This document shows, piece after piece, positions 45,404 to 54,959 of a stretch of DNA of 64,000 nucleotides. Position numbers and translations under genes: made by a program. The stretch spans positions 574,267 to 638,266 of the forward strand of contig JAFTPP010000032.1 in NCBI GenBank assembly GCA_017463255.1. Reading direction: 5' to 3'. The stretch is from Lachnospiraceae bacterium (GTDB lineage: Bacteria > Bacillota > Clostridia > Lachnospirales > Lachnospiraceae). How positions within the stretch are numbered: position 1 is the first letter of the stretch; each line of letters begins with the position of its first letter. The notes beneath the pieces were generated by a model that saw nothing but the letters and a program-made list of their open reading frames with translations, did not search any database and had not been told where the DNA came from.

Positions 45404-48400
45404 TTACCCTATATTTTCGTCACTGTCTGTTTTGTCATCCGCGCAAAGACTTCCTTGCATTTGAATTAATATTTCATCATCCTTTGCACTTTCAATTATA
45501 CGTTTACTGCATCCTTCCATATTGGCATCGAATCCGCAAATGCTATGATACGGGCAAAAACGGCAGGCATCACCGGTTGTAGACTCATAGGGATTTATCT
45601 CAATATTTCCGGCAAGAATCTCTTCTCCGATTTTTCTTATTTTTTGACTGACATAATCTGATACTATTTTAAAATCCTGAGTACTAATCACGCTGGAACT
45701 TGATTTCAAACCTCCTGATTTGGTGTAACTTACAGGGATTACCTCTGACTGTTCCGTAAATTCCGTATCCAACATCTGAATAATCTCTTTGTCAGAATTC
45801 ACAATTCCGGTCATACACAGTTCTTTTCGGATTCTTGCATCAATCTCTTCCGCTGTTTCCTCTTGTCCATTTTCCAAACTATTCCGTTCCACAAGAGGGT
45901 CGGATACCTTGTAATATAAAAGTGCTGCAGGAATTACTTCTTTTTCAGGATTTTTCTTACGTTCCATTTCCATAGCAGCATTCATATACACCACAAGCTG
46001 CAAAGAAAGTCCATGGTACACCGCCACTAAGTCAAAATCCCTGTCTCCCGATTTAAAATCAATTACCTTTACGTAGATTTGTTCCTCTTTTTCACATACA
46101 TCCACACGGTCAATTCTACCCTTTAAACGCATCTTTTCCTCTTTACTGAGTGCAATGCTTACAGATTCTAAATCTTCCATTTGTAAAAAAGATACTTCAA
46201 AGCTTTCCGGTGTAAACAATCCTTTTTTTAGCTGATGCTGCAATGAAAAAATACTACGTCGCAACACTCGTTTTAAGCGTTTAAAGATATATAGATTTCT
46301 CTCACTGCTGTATAAAATCGCCGCCTGATAATCTGCGGCGCAGGCATCAATGGCCTGGTCTAACATTTCTTCTCCTGCTTCCTTGGTAAAGTCAAACCAT
46401 GTATATCCTCTTTTTACCAATAAGCCTGAAAAATAATCCAAAATATAGTGATACAAATTACCCATATCTTTGGTCTCAAAGCTATATTCTTCCCGTTCCT
46501 TTAATGCCATACCATATTGTAAAAAGTGGCTGTATGCGCATGAAGCAAACTTCTCCAAACGGCTCACACTGTTTTCCAAAGTTTTTCCGTAAATATATTC
46601 TGCCACCGCTTTACTTAAAGGATGGTGTTTATACACGTCGTAAGCTCTGTTAATCAGTTTCAGGATATATTCTTTTTTCTCATCTGCTAACAGGTCAAAT
46701 AAGGTATAGAATTCTGCTTTTTCTTTTTCATTTCGAAACTCGCCCAGTGTTGCATACCTGCTAAGATAATCCACAAATACGTTTTCCCCTTCACGTCTGG
46801 TTGAGATTCTGTCAGACATGGATTGGGTCTGTAATTTTTTAACGGTAAGTGACGAAAACAAGCGTGTAAACTGTTCAATCAAATATGAGGGACGTATTAC
46901 CTTTCCTCCTGCATCCACTACAGAATAGGACAAATACAGCTTATCCGTAGGCTTTGTAAGATTCATGTATAAATACAATCTCTGTATATACATCTGTTGT
47001 CTTGGGGAAGGCGCAATTTCCCACTCTCCCGAAGCTAACATTTCTCTGTCAATATCAGAGATAATGCCTCCCTTTTTAGAGTTTTTAGGAATAATTCCGT
47101 CATTAACACCAAGGCAAAGCAACACCTTGATTTCTTTTAATCTGGTACGCTCCATATCTCCCACAACAACTCTGTCTACGTTCTGTGGAATGGTGCCGAT
47201 TTCTATTTCACCAAGTCCTGCATCCAAAATATCTGCAAACTCCTGAAGGGTCATGGGTTCATTTTCAAGCAAACTGTAAATCTGCTCTAATAATTCCATC
47301 ACCTTACCGTATATCTGGCTATACTCTTTTTCCCTGGCATAATCACCCTGCTCATTAAAACGTGCAGCATACTCTGCCAACTTATTTTCCACATCGGACT
47401 GCTCAATAAAAGTGTACAACGCAAGCACATAATCCTTTGCTGTAGAACCTCCCTTAAGCAAAGGCTCTAACAATTGCATAAAGCGTTCTCTTGCGTGATT
47501 TAATACTTCTAATTGCTCTGTATCGTCTTTCATATTTCCGGTTTTTCTTGTGAACAAAGAGTTCCATCTGTTCTTACCTCTGATTCCAAGTGCGATACAA
47601 TAATTCTCTAACAAATCAATTTCATCCGTTTGCATGCCGGATAATCCGCTACGCAAAAAATGAAACACTGAATCATAATTAAAATTCTGCAAAACAATCT
47701 GTAAGCCGCTTCTTATGTATTCCGTAAAAGGATTCAAAACAATGCCCTTGGTCTGGTCCATATAAAAGGGAATCTGCTGACGTACAAATTCTTCTTCAAT
47801 GTAGTGGGCATAAGTTTCCAAATCGCCGGTTACCACTGCTATATCCCGATAACATAAGTCATTTTCCATGATGCAGGCCTTGATTTTATTACACAGATTT
47901 TTAACCTCTTCTTTGGGATTAGACGCTTCCTCGATACAGATGCTGTGGTCAACACTATCCCCATACGCTCCGGCATTTTTCCCATAGCGGAAAAGCCTGC
48001 TTTCCAAAAAAGCAAAGGCCTTATTATCCTTATGTCTATAAACAGGCGTTTCTGTAATAAAAACGTCTTCTAACTTTTCTACTCCTGCATCCTTGGCAAT
48101 CTTACTGATAGAAGCTATTGTCTTTTTACTTAAATAAAATAACTGGTTATTCTCCCCTATTTCATAAGGTTCATCTTCTGCCCCGATAAGACAGGTCATC
48201 TTCACCTGTCTTGCCGTTTTTAACACCTCTTCAATAACATGATTTTGAACAGGGGTAAATCCGGTAAATCCATCAAAAAGAACCACTGAATCCTTTAACA
48301 AATCGGACTTGGCAATTAACCCTGCAAGCATATCTAAGGTTTCTTCCGTGGTCATAAAACGTTCAGAAATATATTCCATAAAATGACGGTAAATAACCGA

Positions 48401-48874
48401 TAAATCTTTTAACTTATACTGTAACGCTTTACGGCCTGCACAATAAGAAATCATCTCATCCAGTTCCTGCAAGCCGATTCCATACTGCATAAACTCTGAA
48501 ATCGCCGATTTCACTTCATGGATATAGCCGATTTTATTTAAATTACCGCCAATCACAGGAAGCTCGTCTTTACACTGATTTGCCACCAATCTAAGCACAA
48601 GACTTTTCCCTGTATCATCCAGAATATCTTTGGAAATAACATGATCCTCAAAAATGCGGTGCGCCAATCGTCCAAAGCTTAATACATCTATGTTCATAAT
48701 GCCCCTGTTCGGATGCATCATAACTAAATCCTTCTGTGTCTGCATGGTAAACTGGTCCGGTACAATCACAAAGAATTTTGTCTGCGGTTCTTCTATGGAC
48801 TTTTGAATAATCTCCTTGTAGGCACGATAGCTTTTTCCCGCTCCCGAACCTCCCATGTAAAATTGTAAGCTCAT
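45404..48874 (-). CDS. addB: ATP-dependent helicase/nuclease subunit B
   Basis: A 1156-residue AddB. An N-terminal P-loop GGSGAGKS is at 8-15, then inactivated helicase domains. The C-terminal nuclease (KVIDFKSGDRDFD) is bounded by the 4Fe-4S cysteines: SCAYSHF on the N side and CRFCPYHSICGFD near the end. With AddA it resects double-strand breaks up to a Chi site. AAGGAG precedes ATG 48874. A palindromic leader element lies just upstream. Confidence 0.96.
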   Translation of the reverse strand: MSLQFYMGGSGAGKSYRAYKEIIQKSIEEPQTKFFVIVPDQFTMQTQKDLVMMHPNRGIMNIDVLSFGRLAHRIFEDHVISKDILDDTGKSLVLRLVANQCKDELPVIGGNLNKIGYIHEVKSAISEFMQYGIGLQELDEMISYCAGRKALQYKLKDLSVIYRHFMEYISERFMTTEETLDMLAGLIAKSDLLKDSVVLFDGFTGFTPVQNHVIEEVLKTARQVKMTCLIGAEDEPYEIGENNQLFYLSKKTIASISKIAKDAGVEKLEDVFITETPVYRHKDNKAFAFLESRLFRYGKNAGAYGDSVDHSICIEEASNPKEEVKNLCNKIKACIMENDLCYRDIAVVTGDLETYAHYIEEEFVRQQIPFYMDQTKGIVLNPFTEYIRSGLQIVLQNFNYDSVFHFLRSGLSGMQTDEIDLLENYCIALGIRGKNRWNSLFTRKTGNMKDDTEQLEVLNHARERFMQLLEPLLKGGSTAKDYVLALYTFIEQSDVENKLAEYAARFNEQGDYAREKEYSQIYGKVMELLEQIYSLLENEPMTLQEFADILDAGLGEIEIGTIPQNVDRVVVGDMERTRLKEIKVLLCLGVNDGIIPKNSKKGGIISDIDREMLASGEWEIAPSPRQQMYIQRLYLYMNLTKPTDKLYLSYSVVDAGGKVIRPSYLIEQFTRLFSSLTVKKLQTQSMSDRISTRREGENVFVDYLSRYATLGEFRNEKEKAEFYTLFDLLADEKKEYILKLINRAYDVYKHHPLSKAVAEYIYGKTLENSVSRLEKFASCAYSHFLQYGMALKEREEYSFETKDMGNLYHYILDYFSGLLVKRGYTWFDFTKEAGEEMLDQAIDACAADYQAAILYSSERNLYIFKRLKRVLRRSIFSLQHQLKKGLFTPESFEVSFLQMEDLESVSIALSKEEKMRLKGRIDRVDVCEKEEQIYVKVIDFKSGDRDFDLVAVYHGLSLQLVVYMNAAMEMERKKNPEKEVIPAALLYYKVSDPLVERNSLENGQEETAEEIDARIRKELCMTGIVNSDKEIIQMLDTEFTEQSEVIPVSYTKSGGLKSSSSVISTQDFKIVSDYVSQKIRKIGEEILAGNIEINPYESTTGDACRFCPYHSICGFDANMEGCSKRIIESAKDDEILIQMQGSLCADDKTDSDENIG

Positions 48875-48889
48875 GAAATCTCCTTTTCA

Positions 48890-49040
48890 CTTCCCGATTA
48901 TCGCATTCGCCAAATGAACTTGCATGCAAGTTCATTTCCACAGAATAATACACTTGTTCGCAAGTAAACTTGCGACCTGCGTATTTTATTCTGTGAATGT
49001 ACATGCATGAATTCGCATGGCTCATTGCTATATAAAAAAG
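48890..49040. repeat. Palindromic intergenic element before addB
   Basis: A perfect 26-bp palindrome at 48912-48937 is followed by a long arm CACAGAATAATAC paired with GTATTTTATTCTGTG (48940-48952 with 48981-48995). Inside it is a tetraloop hairpin ACTTG-TTCG-CAAGT (48952-48965). Positions 49012-49032 match 18 of 21 bases in the hflX leader (10030-10050). Confidence 0.65.
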
Positions 49041-49061
49041 TTGCGGAATTGCTCCCACAAC

Positions 49062-49352
49062 TTAAAAATAGGTCTTCTCCATCGGTTTATCAACTTTTAC
49101 AACGCCGTCGCCGAGCTTTAACTCTTCTAAAATTTCTTCTGCTCTTTCTTTTTGCATCTCGTTGATGCAAATATTGCAGCCCTGTTTTTTACCAAACAAT
49201 CTTAAAATAAAACTTACTTTTTCCCATGTTTCATAATAAGAAATCCTGTTTTGTAAAAAAGCCTTCTCAATTTTGGCCTTTTTATCAGGGTCATAAACCG
49301 TGCAAAAAATAATCTCATTATGAACTTTCACTTCTGAATAAATTGATGCCAT
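49062..49352 (-). CDS. Small soluble protein, unknown
   Basis: A 96-residue protein (YSEVKVHNEIIFCTVYDP, then KIEKAFLQNRISYYETWEK) with two cysteines in GCNICINE and an acidic helical end. It recalls small alpha/beta 'putative signal transducing' proteins (DUF2007-like), but I am not confident. No strong ribosome site is seen. It lies upstream of addB, 187 bases away. Confidence 0.5.
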   Translation of the reverse strand: MASIYSEVKVHNEIIFCTVYDPDKKAKIEKAFLQNRISYYETWEKVSFILRLFGKKQGCNICINEMQKERAEEILEELKLGDGVVKVDKPMEKTYF

Positions 49353-49449
49353 ATCTTCAGGTCACTCTCTTCCTAATAATAAATTCATCTATCTGTAATT
49401 ATACCACTTAGGCAAAATTGTGTCTAGGTAAAGAATTATCCAATAATGT

Positions 49450-49487
49450 AAAAAAGTCTAAAAGCGCTCTCGCTTCTAGACTTTTTA
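49450..49487 (-). terminator. Terminator of tRNA-Trp
   Basis: A long stem (49451-49466 with 49471-49486) with CTCT loop and T run on the minus strand. Confidence 0.85.
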
Positions 49488-49492
49488 TCGAG

Positions 49493-49563
49493 CAGGGGTG
49501 GTAGGAATCGAACCCACCTCTGGAGTTTTGGAGACTCTTATTCTACCGATGAACTACACCCCT
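49493..49563 (-). tRNA. tRNA-Trp (CCA)
   Basis: A 71-base cloverleaf with acceptor AGGGGTG/CACCCCT, anticodon loop region TCTCCAAAA (CCA), T-loop GTTCGATTC and discriminator G, as expected for Trp. Confidence 0.94.
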
Positions 49564-49595
49564 ATTTTTTCGGCGGTTTTTAACCGCCGAAATTG

Positions 49596-49625
49596 ATTAT
49601 AGCACAACCCACTAAGGTATGGCAA
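49596..49625 (-). promoter_or_regulatory. Promoter of tRNA-Trp
   Basis: Minus strand TTGCCA (49620-49625), 18-base spacer, TATAAT (49596-49601). The transcript would begin with the hairpin CGGCGG...CCGCCG at 49570-49588. Confidence 0.75.
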
Positions 49626-49658
49626 CTCTTTTTTTATCAAATATTCACTTTTTTTGCG

Positions 49659-50885
49659 CTACAGTACAACCCCATTATTTTGTAACAACTCTCTTGCCGA
49701 TTCTACGGAATCCACTCCTGTAGGATTCTTAATAGGCGCAAATTCCTGTTCACGCACAACTTCGTATGGCAAACAATTATCAAACAAATGAATCATATCA
49801 AGAATCAAAGTTTCAAACTTATATCCGTTTGGCACTTCCGGTTTTACAAGCACACCCTTATCATCAATATATGGAATCTTCTTTTCAACAATATGAGTCT
49901 GAAGTTTTTGTCCTACAATTTTTTCCAATTCATCAATGCGGAATAAATAGTTTAAGATTACACCAAAGGCATAAGTCAGTTCTCCATCCTCACGTCTGCT
50001 TGTAACCATTTCTTCCGTCATCTCATAATACTCTACAATAGACGGCTTGCCATCCTCTAAGCACAATACACCAACACGCTCTTGCGGTGCATTCTTACGC
50101 ACCACCTTTGCACCGCTGATGTAGCCCTTGTCAAGCACAGCGCCCACAAACAAAGGATCGGCAATCTTTTGCAACACATTATCTACCGCAAAAATATTCA
50201 ACCATTCCACACCACGAGCTTTCGCATCTTCAATGACGCCGCTTCTTTGCATAGAGCTAAACCAACCGCCGTTTCCGTTAGGAGATAATGACAACGAATC
50301 TTTTGCTTCTAACAATAACTTTCCATCAAAATCAACACTGGGTGCCATTTCCTGCATAAAGAACTTAATGTGTTCCTTAGAATAGCCAAAATAATCATGT
50401 TCTTCAAAGAAGGACACCGTATCATTATGGTTCTTATCACTTGTCATAATGTAGAAAGGAACCCAAACGCCTGCCGCTTCTACAACCTTTTTGGTATTCT
50501 CCATTAACTGTTCAAAAATAAACAAGTCCCTTGTAAGACCAATGTTAAACATTCCTTTCGGTTTATCAGAACCCAATCTGGTTCCCTGACCGCCGGCAAG
50601 TAAAACCGCCCCAACCTTTCCGGCCTTAATAGCTTTAAGTCCTGTCTGATAGTATGCCTCTTTATTCTTCTCAATCTCAGTAATCTCTACTGCATCTAAT
50701 GGCTTGATAACACCTCTTACAGCGTCTGTTCCATGCTCCTTTACCATATCAAGAAGCGACCAGTCAACTTTCTCTATCTGGCTCAACAGTTTCTTTTTTC
50801 CCTCGTCTGAAAGCTCTTCATAATAACGAAGCAACTGTTCCTGATTGTGTTCTTTTAACAAATCAACTATCTGTTCATAATTCAT
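49659..50885 (-). CDS. UDP-sugar pyrophosphorylase (UDPGP/UAP family)
   Basis: A 408-residue nucleotidyltransferase of the eukaryote-like UDPGP group (UDP-GlcNAc or UDP-glucose pyrophosphorylase). Signature LLAGGQGTRLGSDKPKGM (~97) is the nucleotide-binding loop, PNGNGG near 205 the uridine-binding loop, and NIFAVDNVLQK the sugar-phosphate region. GYKFETLILD near the end is typical of UAP. ATG 50885 with GGAGG 6 bases upstream replaces an in-frame start at 50906. It supplies UDP-sugars for wall or glycan synthesis; the exact sugar is open. Confidence 0.88.
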   Translation of the reverse strand: MNYEQIVDLLKEHNQEQLLRYYEELSDEGKKKLLSQIEKVDWSLLDMVKEHGTDAVRGVIKPLDAVEITEIEKNKEAYYQTGLKAIKAGKVGAVLLAGGQGTRLGSDKPKGMFNIGLTRDLFIFEQLMENTKKVVEAAGVWVPFYIMTSDKNHNDTVSFFEEHDYFGYSKEHIKFFMQEMAPSVDFDGKLLLEAKDSLSLSPNGNGGWFSSMQRSGVIEDAKARGVEWLNIFAVDNVLQKIADPLFVGAVLDKGYISGAKVVRKNAPQERVGVLCLEDGKPSIVEYYEMTEEMVTSRREDGELTYAFGVILNYLFRIDELEKIVGQKLQTHIVEKKIPYIDDKGVLVKPEVPNGYKFETLILDMIHLFDNCLPYEVVREQEFAPIKNPTGVDSVESARELLQNNGVVL

Positions 50886-50979
50886 AGTATCCCTCCATAA
50901 ATTCAAACCCTTTTTACAAAACTTCTATATTTATATATTTTATCATATTTAATCCGTCACTGCCATCATTAGCCAAGCA

Positions 50980-52368
50980 CTAAATCAAATCAATGGCATC
51001 CCGAACCGAACGCACCGGAACCAGTTTTAGTCCATCAAGCGATATTCCTTTACCGGACAGACTATCCATACAACTTTCCGGCAAAACACAGGTTGTAAAA
51101 CCTAATTTTTTAGCCTCCAATACTCTTTGCTCAGCCATACTCACCGAACGCACTTCTCCAGAAAGCCCCACTTCGCCAAAGGCTATCAGCCTGTCATCAA
51201 TGGGTCGGTTCTTATAACTGGACATAACTGCCATTACAATTCCAAGATCAATTGCCGGTTCTTGAATTTTGATGCCACCCGCAAGATTTACATAGGCATC
51301 ACAGTTTGATAATTGATATCCCACTCTTTTTTCTAATACTGCCATCAGCAGATTCACTCTGTTAAAATCTGTTCCTGTTGCCTGACGTCTTGGTATTCCG
51401 AAATTACTCTGGCACACCAAAGCCTGAATTTCAAGCAAAATAGGGCGGGTTCCTTCCATGGAACAGGTCACGATTGACCCACTGGCTCCCTGAGGTTTAC
51501 CTTCTAACATATACTCAGACGGATTCAAAACTTCTATCAAACCTTCTTTACGCATCTCGAATACACCGATTTCATTGGTAGAACCAAAACGGTTTTTTAC
51601 ACCTCTGAGTACCCTATAGGATGCATGTCTGTCCCCTTCAAAATATAAAACGGTATCCACCATATGTTCTAACACACGGGGGCCTGCTACAGTTCCTTCT
51701 TTTGTCACATGACCGACAATAAAAATAGAAACTCCCAGTCCCTTTGCTAACTGCATCAGCACAGAGGTTGATTCCCTAACCTGGGATACACTTCCCGGTG
51801 CTGCTCCCACTTCCTCATTGTACATGGTCTGAATGGAATCAATAACAACCACATCCGGATTTAACTCCTTAATTGTACTTGTAATAATATCCAGATTTGT
51901 TTCGCAAAGTAGCAATAAATTCTCTGTAAAAGAACCTATCCTCATAGCTCTTATTTTAATCTGCTTTAAAGATTCTTCCCCGGACACATAGAGCACCTTT
52001 TTGCTATCATCAGAAAGATTTTTACATACCTGCAATAATAAAGTAGACTTTCCGATTCCCGGATCGCCTCCTACTAAAACCAGAGCCCCCGGAACGATTC
52101 CTCCTCCTAATACTCTGTCTAATTCCTTAATCCGGGTATATATTTTATCATTCTCTTCTAAAGAGACCTGCGACAAAGAGCGGGGCTTTGAAGGCTCTCC
52201 CACCAATGCTTGTACGCTTTTTAACACATTGCGCCCTTTCCCTTCATTTCTTACGGGCTCTTCCACAAAAGTATTCCATTCTTTACATCCGGGACACTGC
52301 CCCATCCACTTTGCAGACTCAAAACCACATTCTTTACAAAAAAATGCGGTGGATTTTGCTTTTGCCAT
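50980..52368 (-). CDS. radA: DNA repair protein RadA
   Basis: A 462-residue RecA-like helicase involved in branch migration. A C4 zinc finger (C11, C14, C25, C28) is followed by Walker A GGDPGIGKSTL (~95), the RadA motif KNRFGS (~253) and a Lon-like C-terminal domain (VNLAGGIKIQEPAIDLGIVMA). AGAGG precedes ATG. The downstream UDP-sugar gene is 95 bases away. Confidence 0.96.
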   Translation of the reverse strand: MAKAKSTAFFCKECGFESAKWMGQCPGCKEWNTFVEEPVRNEGKGRNVLKSVQALVGEPSKPRSLSQVSLEENDKIYTRIKELDRVLGGGIVPGALVLVGGDPGIGKSTLLLQVCKNLSDDSKKVLYVSGEESLKQIKIRAMRIGSFTENLLLLCETNLDIITSTIKELNPDVVVIDSIQTMYNEEVGAAPGSVSQVRESTSVLMQLAKGLGVSIFIVGHVTKEGTVAGPRVLEHMVDTVLYFEGDRHASYRVLRGVKNRFGSTNEIGVFEMRKEGLIEVLNPSEYMLEGKPQGASGSIVTCSMEGTRPILLEIQALVCQSNFGIPRRQATGTDFNRVNLLMAVLEKRVGYQLSNCDAYVNLAGGIKIQEPAIDLGIVMAVMSSYKNRPIDDRLIAFGEVGLSGEVRSVSMAEQRVLEAKKLGFTTCVLPESCMDSLSGKGISLDGLKLVPVRSVRDAIDLI

Positions 52369-52398
52369 GATTACCTCTTTTCAAAATATGAGATTCTA

Positions 52399-52617
52399 CT
52401 ATGCATTTTGCACAGCTAATTGTCTTCTTAATTCACCAATGATTCTTTCCTGCTCCTTGAGCGTTTCTTCCTGCTCCTTGAGCGTTTCTTCCTGCTCCTT
52501 GAGCGTTTCTTCCTGCTCCTTGAGCGTCTCTTTCAATTCGCACACCTCGTCTTCAAGCTCATCAAGCGATTTATCGTATTTATCGCTTTCCAGTCTCATG
52601 GATTGGTCATATCTCAT
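52399..52617 (-). CDS. Coiled-coil protein with TLKEQEE heptad repeats
   Basis: A 72-residue protein made almost wholly of a coiled coil. TLKEQEE is repeated four times, coded by a 21-bp tandem repeat (plus ~52449-52535). GGAGG lies 8 bases before ATG 52617. It follows the 31-residue PD-(D/E)XK-like N-terminal piece by 56 bases. Together they may be the ends of a PD-(D/E)XK protein whose middle was deleted. The heptads can expand or contract in frame. Confidence 0.55.
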   Translation of the reverse strand: MRYDQSMRLESDKYDKSLDELEDEVCELKETLKEQEETLKEQEETLKEQEETLKEQERIIGELRRQLAVQNA

Positions 52618-52673
52618 AGTAAACTCCTCCAATTCCGATGCGTTCTTCGTTTTGATTGATACTTCCGATTATA

Positions 52674-52769
52674 TCATTCATAATTAGGCTCTGCAACTCT
52701 TCGATATTCTCTTATAAGAGTTAAAATGCGCTTAAAAGCGCTGTCATAGATGCGATGGATTTTATCCAT
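52674..52769 (-). pseudogene. 31-codon N-terminal remnant of a PD-(D/E)XK protein
   Basis: An ORF with a strong GGAGG 7 bases before ATG reads MDKIHRIYDSAFKRILTL and then LIREYRRVAEPNYE. The first part matches the typical opening of PD-(D/E)XK/Rpn-like proteins of Lachnospiraceae as I recall them, after which the usual core is absent. It probably marks an internal deletion, though translation as a micropeptide is possible. Confidence 0.5.
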
Positions 52770-52911
52770 AGATATGCCTCCTTTTGAAATGAAAATAGAT
52801 ATTATAGAATTCCTCTGTGAATAATAAGTTGATAAAATAATGATCTGAATTACTGAATTGTTATAGACGGTAAGTGCTGTCAGTCAACACTTACCCCTGA
52901 TTTAGAAATAA

Positions 52912-53793
52912 TTACATGTTGCTTTCGAATTGTTCAATCGTTGTAGATTTCACTGCCAAATTAATCCATGCTTTTAGAGTTTCAAAGTTGTTTTCACATG
53001 CGATTCGCTTCCTTATCTGTTCTGTAACAACACCTTTTTGGGACACAATATCCATTAGTGTTGTTTTCAGTGCACTACGGCCTTCTTCGCGGCCTTCTTC
53101 GCGGCCTTCTTCGCGACCTTCTTCACGTGCATCGTAAAATGCCAATCCCCATGTCATATACCGTTCCTCCATATCCCTACTCAGCTTTACTTCTTCTACT
53201 GCCTTTTGAAGACTACGCACAAATTCATCCCCAAAGTCCTGTTTACTCTCTTCTAAGTCAGCATGAACAAACTTTAAAAACTTACATAATTTTTCAGATA
53301 TCTGAGACTCGCTTTTACCCAAGGTACTTAAGAATATCGTGGTACTCCCATCATCATATTCCGTGTCTCCGTCTTCCCAACAGCTTTGTCTGAAAGTATA
53401 GCGATATCGTTCCTTTCCAAACGGATCAAAATCACATATAAAAATCACATAGCTCTTAGAAATTTCTTTATACTCCTGACCAGCCAGTAACATTTCCATG
53501 TCTATCTGACTATGATAATATCTGGCGCGCTTTCCTAAATCCCTTTTCTGAAAAGCCTGCATCTCAACATTGTATCGCGTGTTCTGTCCATCTTTTGCAA
53601 AAATATCTAATCTAACGCCTTTGTACCCCGGATTATAAACAATCGACTTTTCCCGACTAACCTCCACCTTTGCAATGTCAATATTCAATACTATCTCAAG
53701 AAGTTTTCTACACCTTTCTTCGTCCAGCATAACTGCACCGAACATAAAATTGTCTTTAAAAGTCAGTTCCTTAAGTGGTTTAATATTCTTCAT
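52912..53793 (-). CDS. PD-(D/E)XK nuclease-family protein with REEG repeats
   Basis: A 293-residue protein of the PD-(D/E)XK transposase/Rpn-like families. It opens with FKDNFMFGAVMLDEERCRKLLEIVL, typical of the family, and has GVRLDIFAKD and RYNVEMQAF (D...ExQ) as the probable active site, then RARYYHSQID. Near ~225-240 a run of EEGREEG units is coded by a 12-bp tandem repeat. GGAGGAAG precedes ATG. In the family, members can promote recombination. It resembles the 17109 gene in layout: nuclease core, then a length-variable repeat, then a helical tail. Confidence 0.8.
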   Translation of the reverse strand: MKNIKPLKELTFKDNFMFGAVMLDEERCRKLLEIVLNIDIAKVEVSREKSIVYNPGYKGVRLDIFAKDGQNTRYNVEMQAFQKRDLGKRARYYHSQIDMEMLLAGQEYKEISKSYVIFICDFDPFGKERYRYTFRQSCWEDGDTEYDDGSTTIFLSTLGKSESQISEKLCKFLKFVHADLEESKQDFGDEFVRSLQKAVEEVKLSRDMEERYMTWGLAFYDAREEGREEGREEGREEGRSALKTTLMDIVSQKGVVTEQIRKRIACENNFETLKAWINLAVKSTTIEQFESNM

Positions 53794-53928
53794 AAGCTTC
53801 CTCCGTACTACAGAGGAATTCTATGAAGACATTGTAGCATATGTCACTCCTGATAGAAACATACAGAATAGCCAAGATTGAACACAGAGAATTTGTGCAG
53901 AATGCGTTATGCGGTAACGCACAAAATA

Positions 53929-54441
53929 TTAATACTCACAAAACTCAAATTCTTCGTCCGCTAATCTAACCGTATCTCCGTGTTTTAAGCGAACCTCTTC
54001 CTCACCTCTTAATCTAATTCCGTTTACATATGTACCGTTGGTTGAGTGTTCATCTAAGATAAAATAAGTTCCCTGTCGATACAACATCGTAGCATGCAGT
54101 CTACTAACATTAGAATTACCCAGTATACAATAGTCTGCTTGAGATGATACTTTTCCTATTTTAAAAATCTGTTTACTAACCCCTATCCGTTCCTTGGTTC
54201 TTTTACGAAATAGAAAAACTGGTACGCAGTAATCACTTAATAAACATGTCTCACCAAACTCATCATTTAAAAGACCGGTTTTATCAAATTCTTCCTTGTT
54301 ATTCCTTGTTTTATGCACCTGCTTTTTCTTTTTCATAAGGCTCAATCCTACAATAACAAGAACTAAAACAAAAATTCCGCACAAAATACCTATAATATAT
54401 AATCTGTACCCTTCTATCATTCTAATCATTTCACTTATCAT
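53929..54441 (-). CDS. Membrane-anchored FHA-domain protein
   Basis: A 170-residue protein with an N-terminal TM (~12-35) and a C-terminal forkhead-associated domain (~85-170): FKIGKVSSQADYCI, SNVSRLHATM, DEHSTNGTYVNG. FHA domains bind phosphothreonine. Similar FHA proteins occur in type VII secretion loci. Its promoter (54476-54504) has the same layout and downstream element as that of the WXG100 gene, which supports membership. A hairpin (TGCGTTA...TAACGCA, 53903-53921) follows the stop. Confidence 0.85.
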   Translation of the reverse strand: MISEMIRMIEGYRLYIIGILCGIFVLVLVIVGLSLMKKKKQVHKTRNNKEEFDKTGLLNDEFGETCLLSDYCVPVFLFRKRTKERIGVSKQIFKIGKVSSQADYCILGNSNVSRLHATMLYRQGTYFILDEHSTNGTYVNGIRLRGEEEVRLKHGDTVRLADEEFEFCEY

Positions 54442-54475
54442 TTTATCCCAGCCCCAAAAACTTCCTTTTTAGAAG

Positions 54476-54504
54476 ATTCTATCATTATTTTAATGCTCTT
54501 TCAA
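54476..54504 (-). promoter_or_regulatory. T7SS-type promoter module, FHA gene copy
   Basis: Minus strand TTGAAA (54499-54504), 17-base spacer, TAGAAT (54476-54481), directly followed by CTTCTAAAAAGGAAG, which matches the element at the WXG100 and right-end promoters. Confidence 0.65.
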
Positions 54505-54517
54505 GCTAAATTGGATA

Positions 54518-54564
54518 TAAAAAACAGCGGTATTTCAAAGCTTTATAGTTCTTAAATGCCGCTG
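54518..54564 (-). terminator. Terminator of the orphan toxin-immunity unit
   Basis: An 11-bp stem with one wobble (54525-54535 with 54554-54564) and six T on the minus strand, upstream of the FHA promoter. Confidence 0.7.
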
Positions 54565-54699
54565 ATATTTTGTTTTTATTTAGTTGTAGAAGAAATCTTT
54601 TTCCCCCTTGTACCCCCTGGTGAGTGCCATTGCACCATGGAGGTTTTGGATCGTCAAGTGGATTGTTGCCATTTTGTTACATTAAAAATTTAAGATAAA

Positions 54700-54951
54700 T
54701 TACATCTCCACCCTTAGTATTTTTTTTGCAATTATTGTACATTGTTTCAAGTCTTCATCATAAACATCTGTTCCAAATGTTTCTGCAAATATTTTATTTA
54801 TTTCTTGTGCCAATGTATGAACTTGCAAACTGTAATTAGAACAAACAAATTCATTTATCTTTTTTATTTCATTAATGTATTCATCTTTTGGAGCCATTGG
54901 GAAAAAACCAATAGGATCCCAATCATTTATAATTTGTGTTATCATTTCCAT
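54700..54951 (-). CDS. Putative immunity protein, DUF1871-like
   Basis: An 83-residue acidic protein opening with IINDWDPIGFFPMAPKDEY, a signature resembling DUF1871 proteins, many of which sit next to toxins. It is 8 bases downstream of the orphan toxin tail, so an immunity role is likely. AGGTG lies 5 bases before ATG. Family assignment is from memory. Confidence 0.6.
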   Translation of the reverse strand: MEMITQIINDWDPIGFFPMAPKDEYINEIKKINEFVCSNYSLQVHTLAQEINKIFAETFGTDVYDEDLKQCTIIAKKILRVEM

Positions 54952-54959
54952 TACTTCAC

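Noticed and set aside
48648..49058. 136-codon ORF overlapping the start of addB
   Set aside because: It runs through the palindromic leader and the addB start in another frame, without a ribosome site or family motif.
49570..49588. Terminator of the UDP-sugar gene
   Set aside because: The CGGCGG...CCGCCG stem is followed by A, not T, on the minus strand. It lies just after the tRNA-Trp promoter and fits the start of that transcript better.
52869..52893. Terminator of the 52912 gene
   Set aside because: The stem GGTAAGTG...CACTTACC is good, but no T run follows on either strand.
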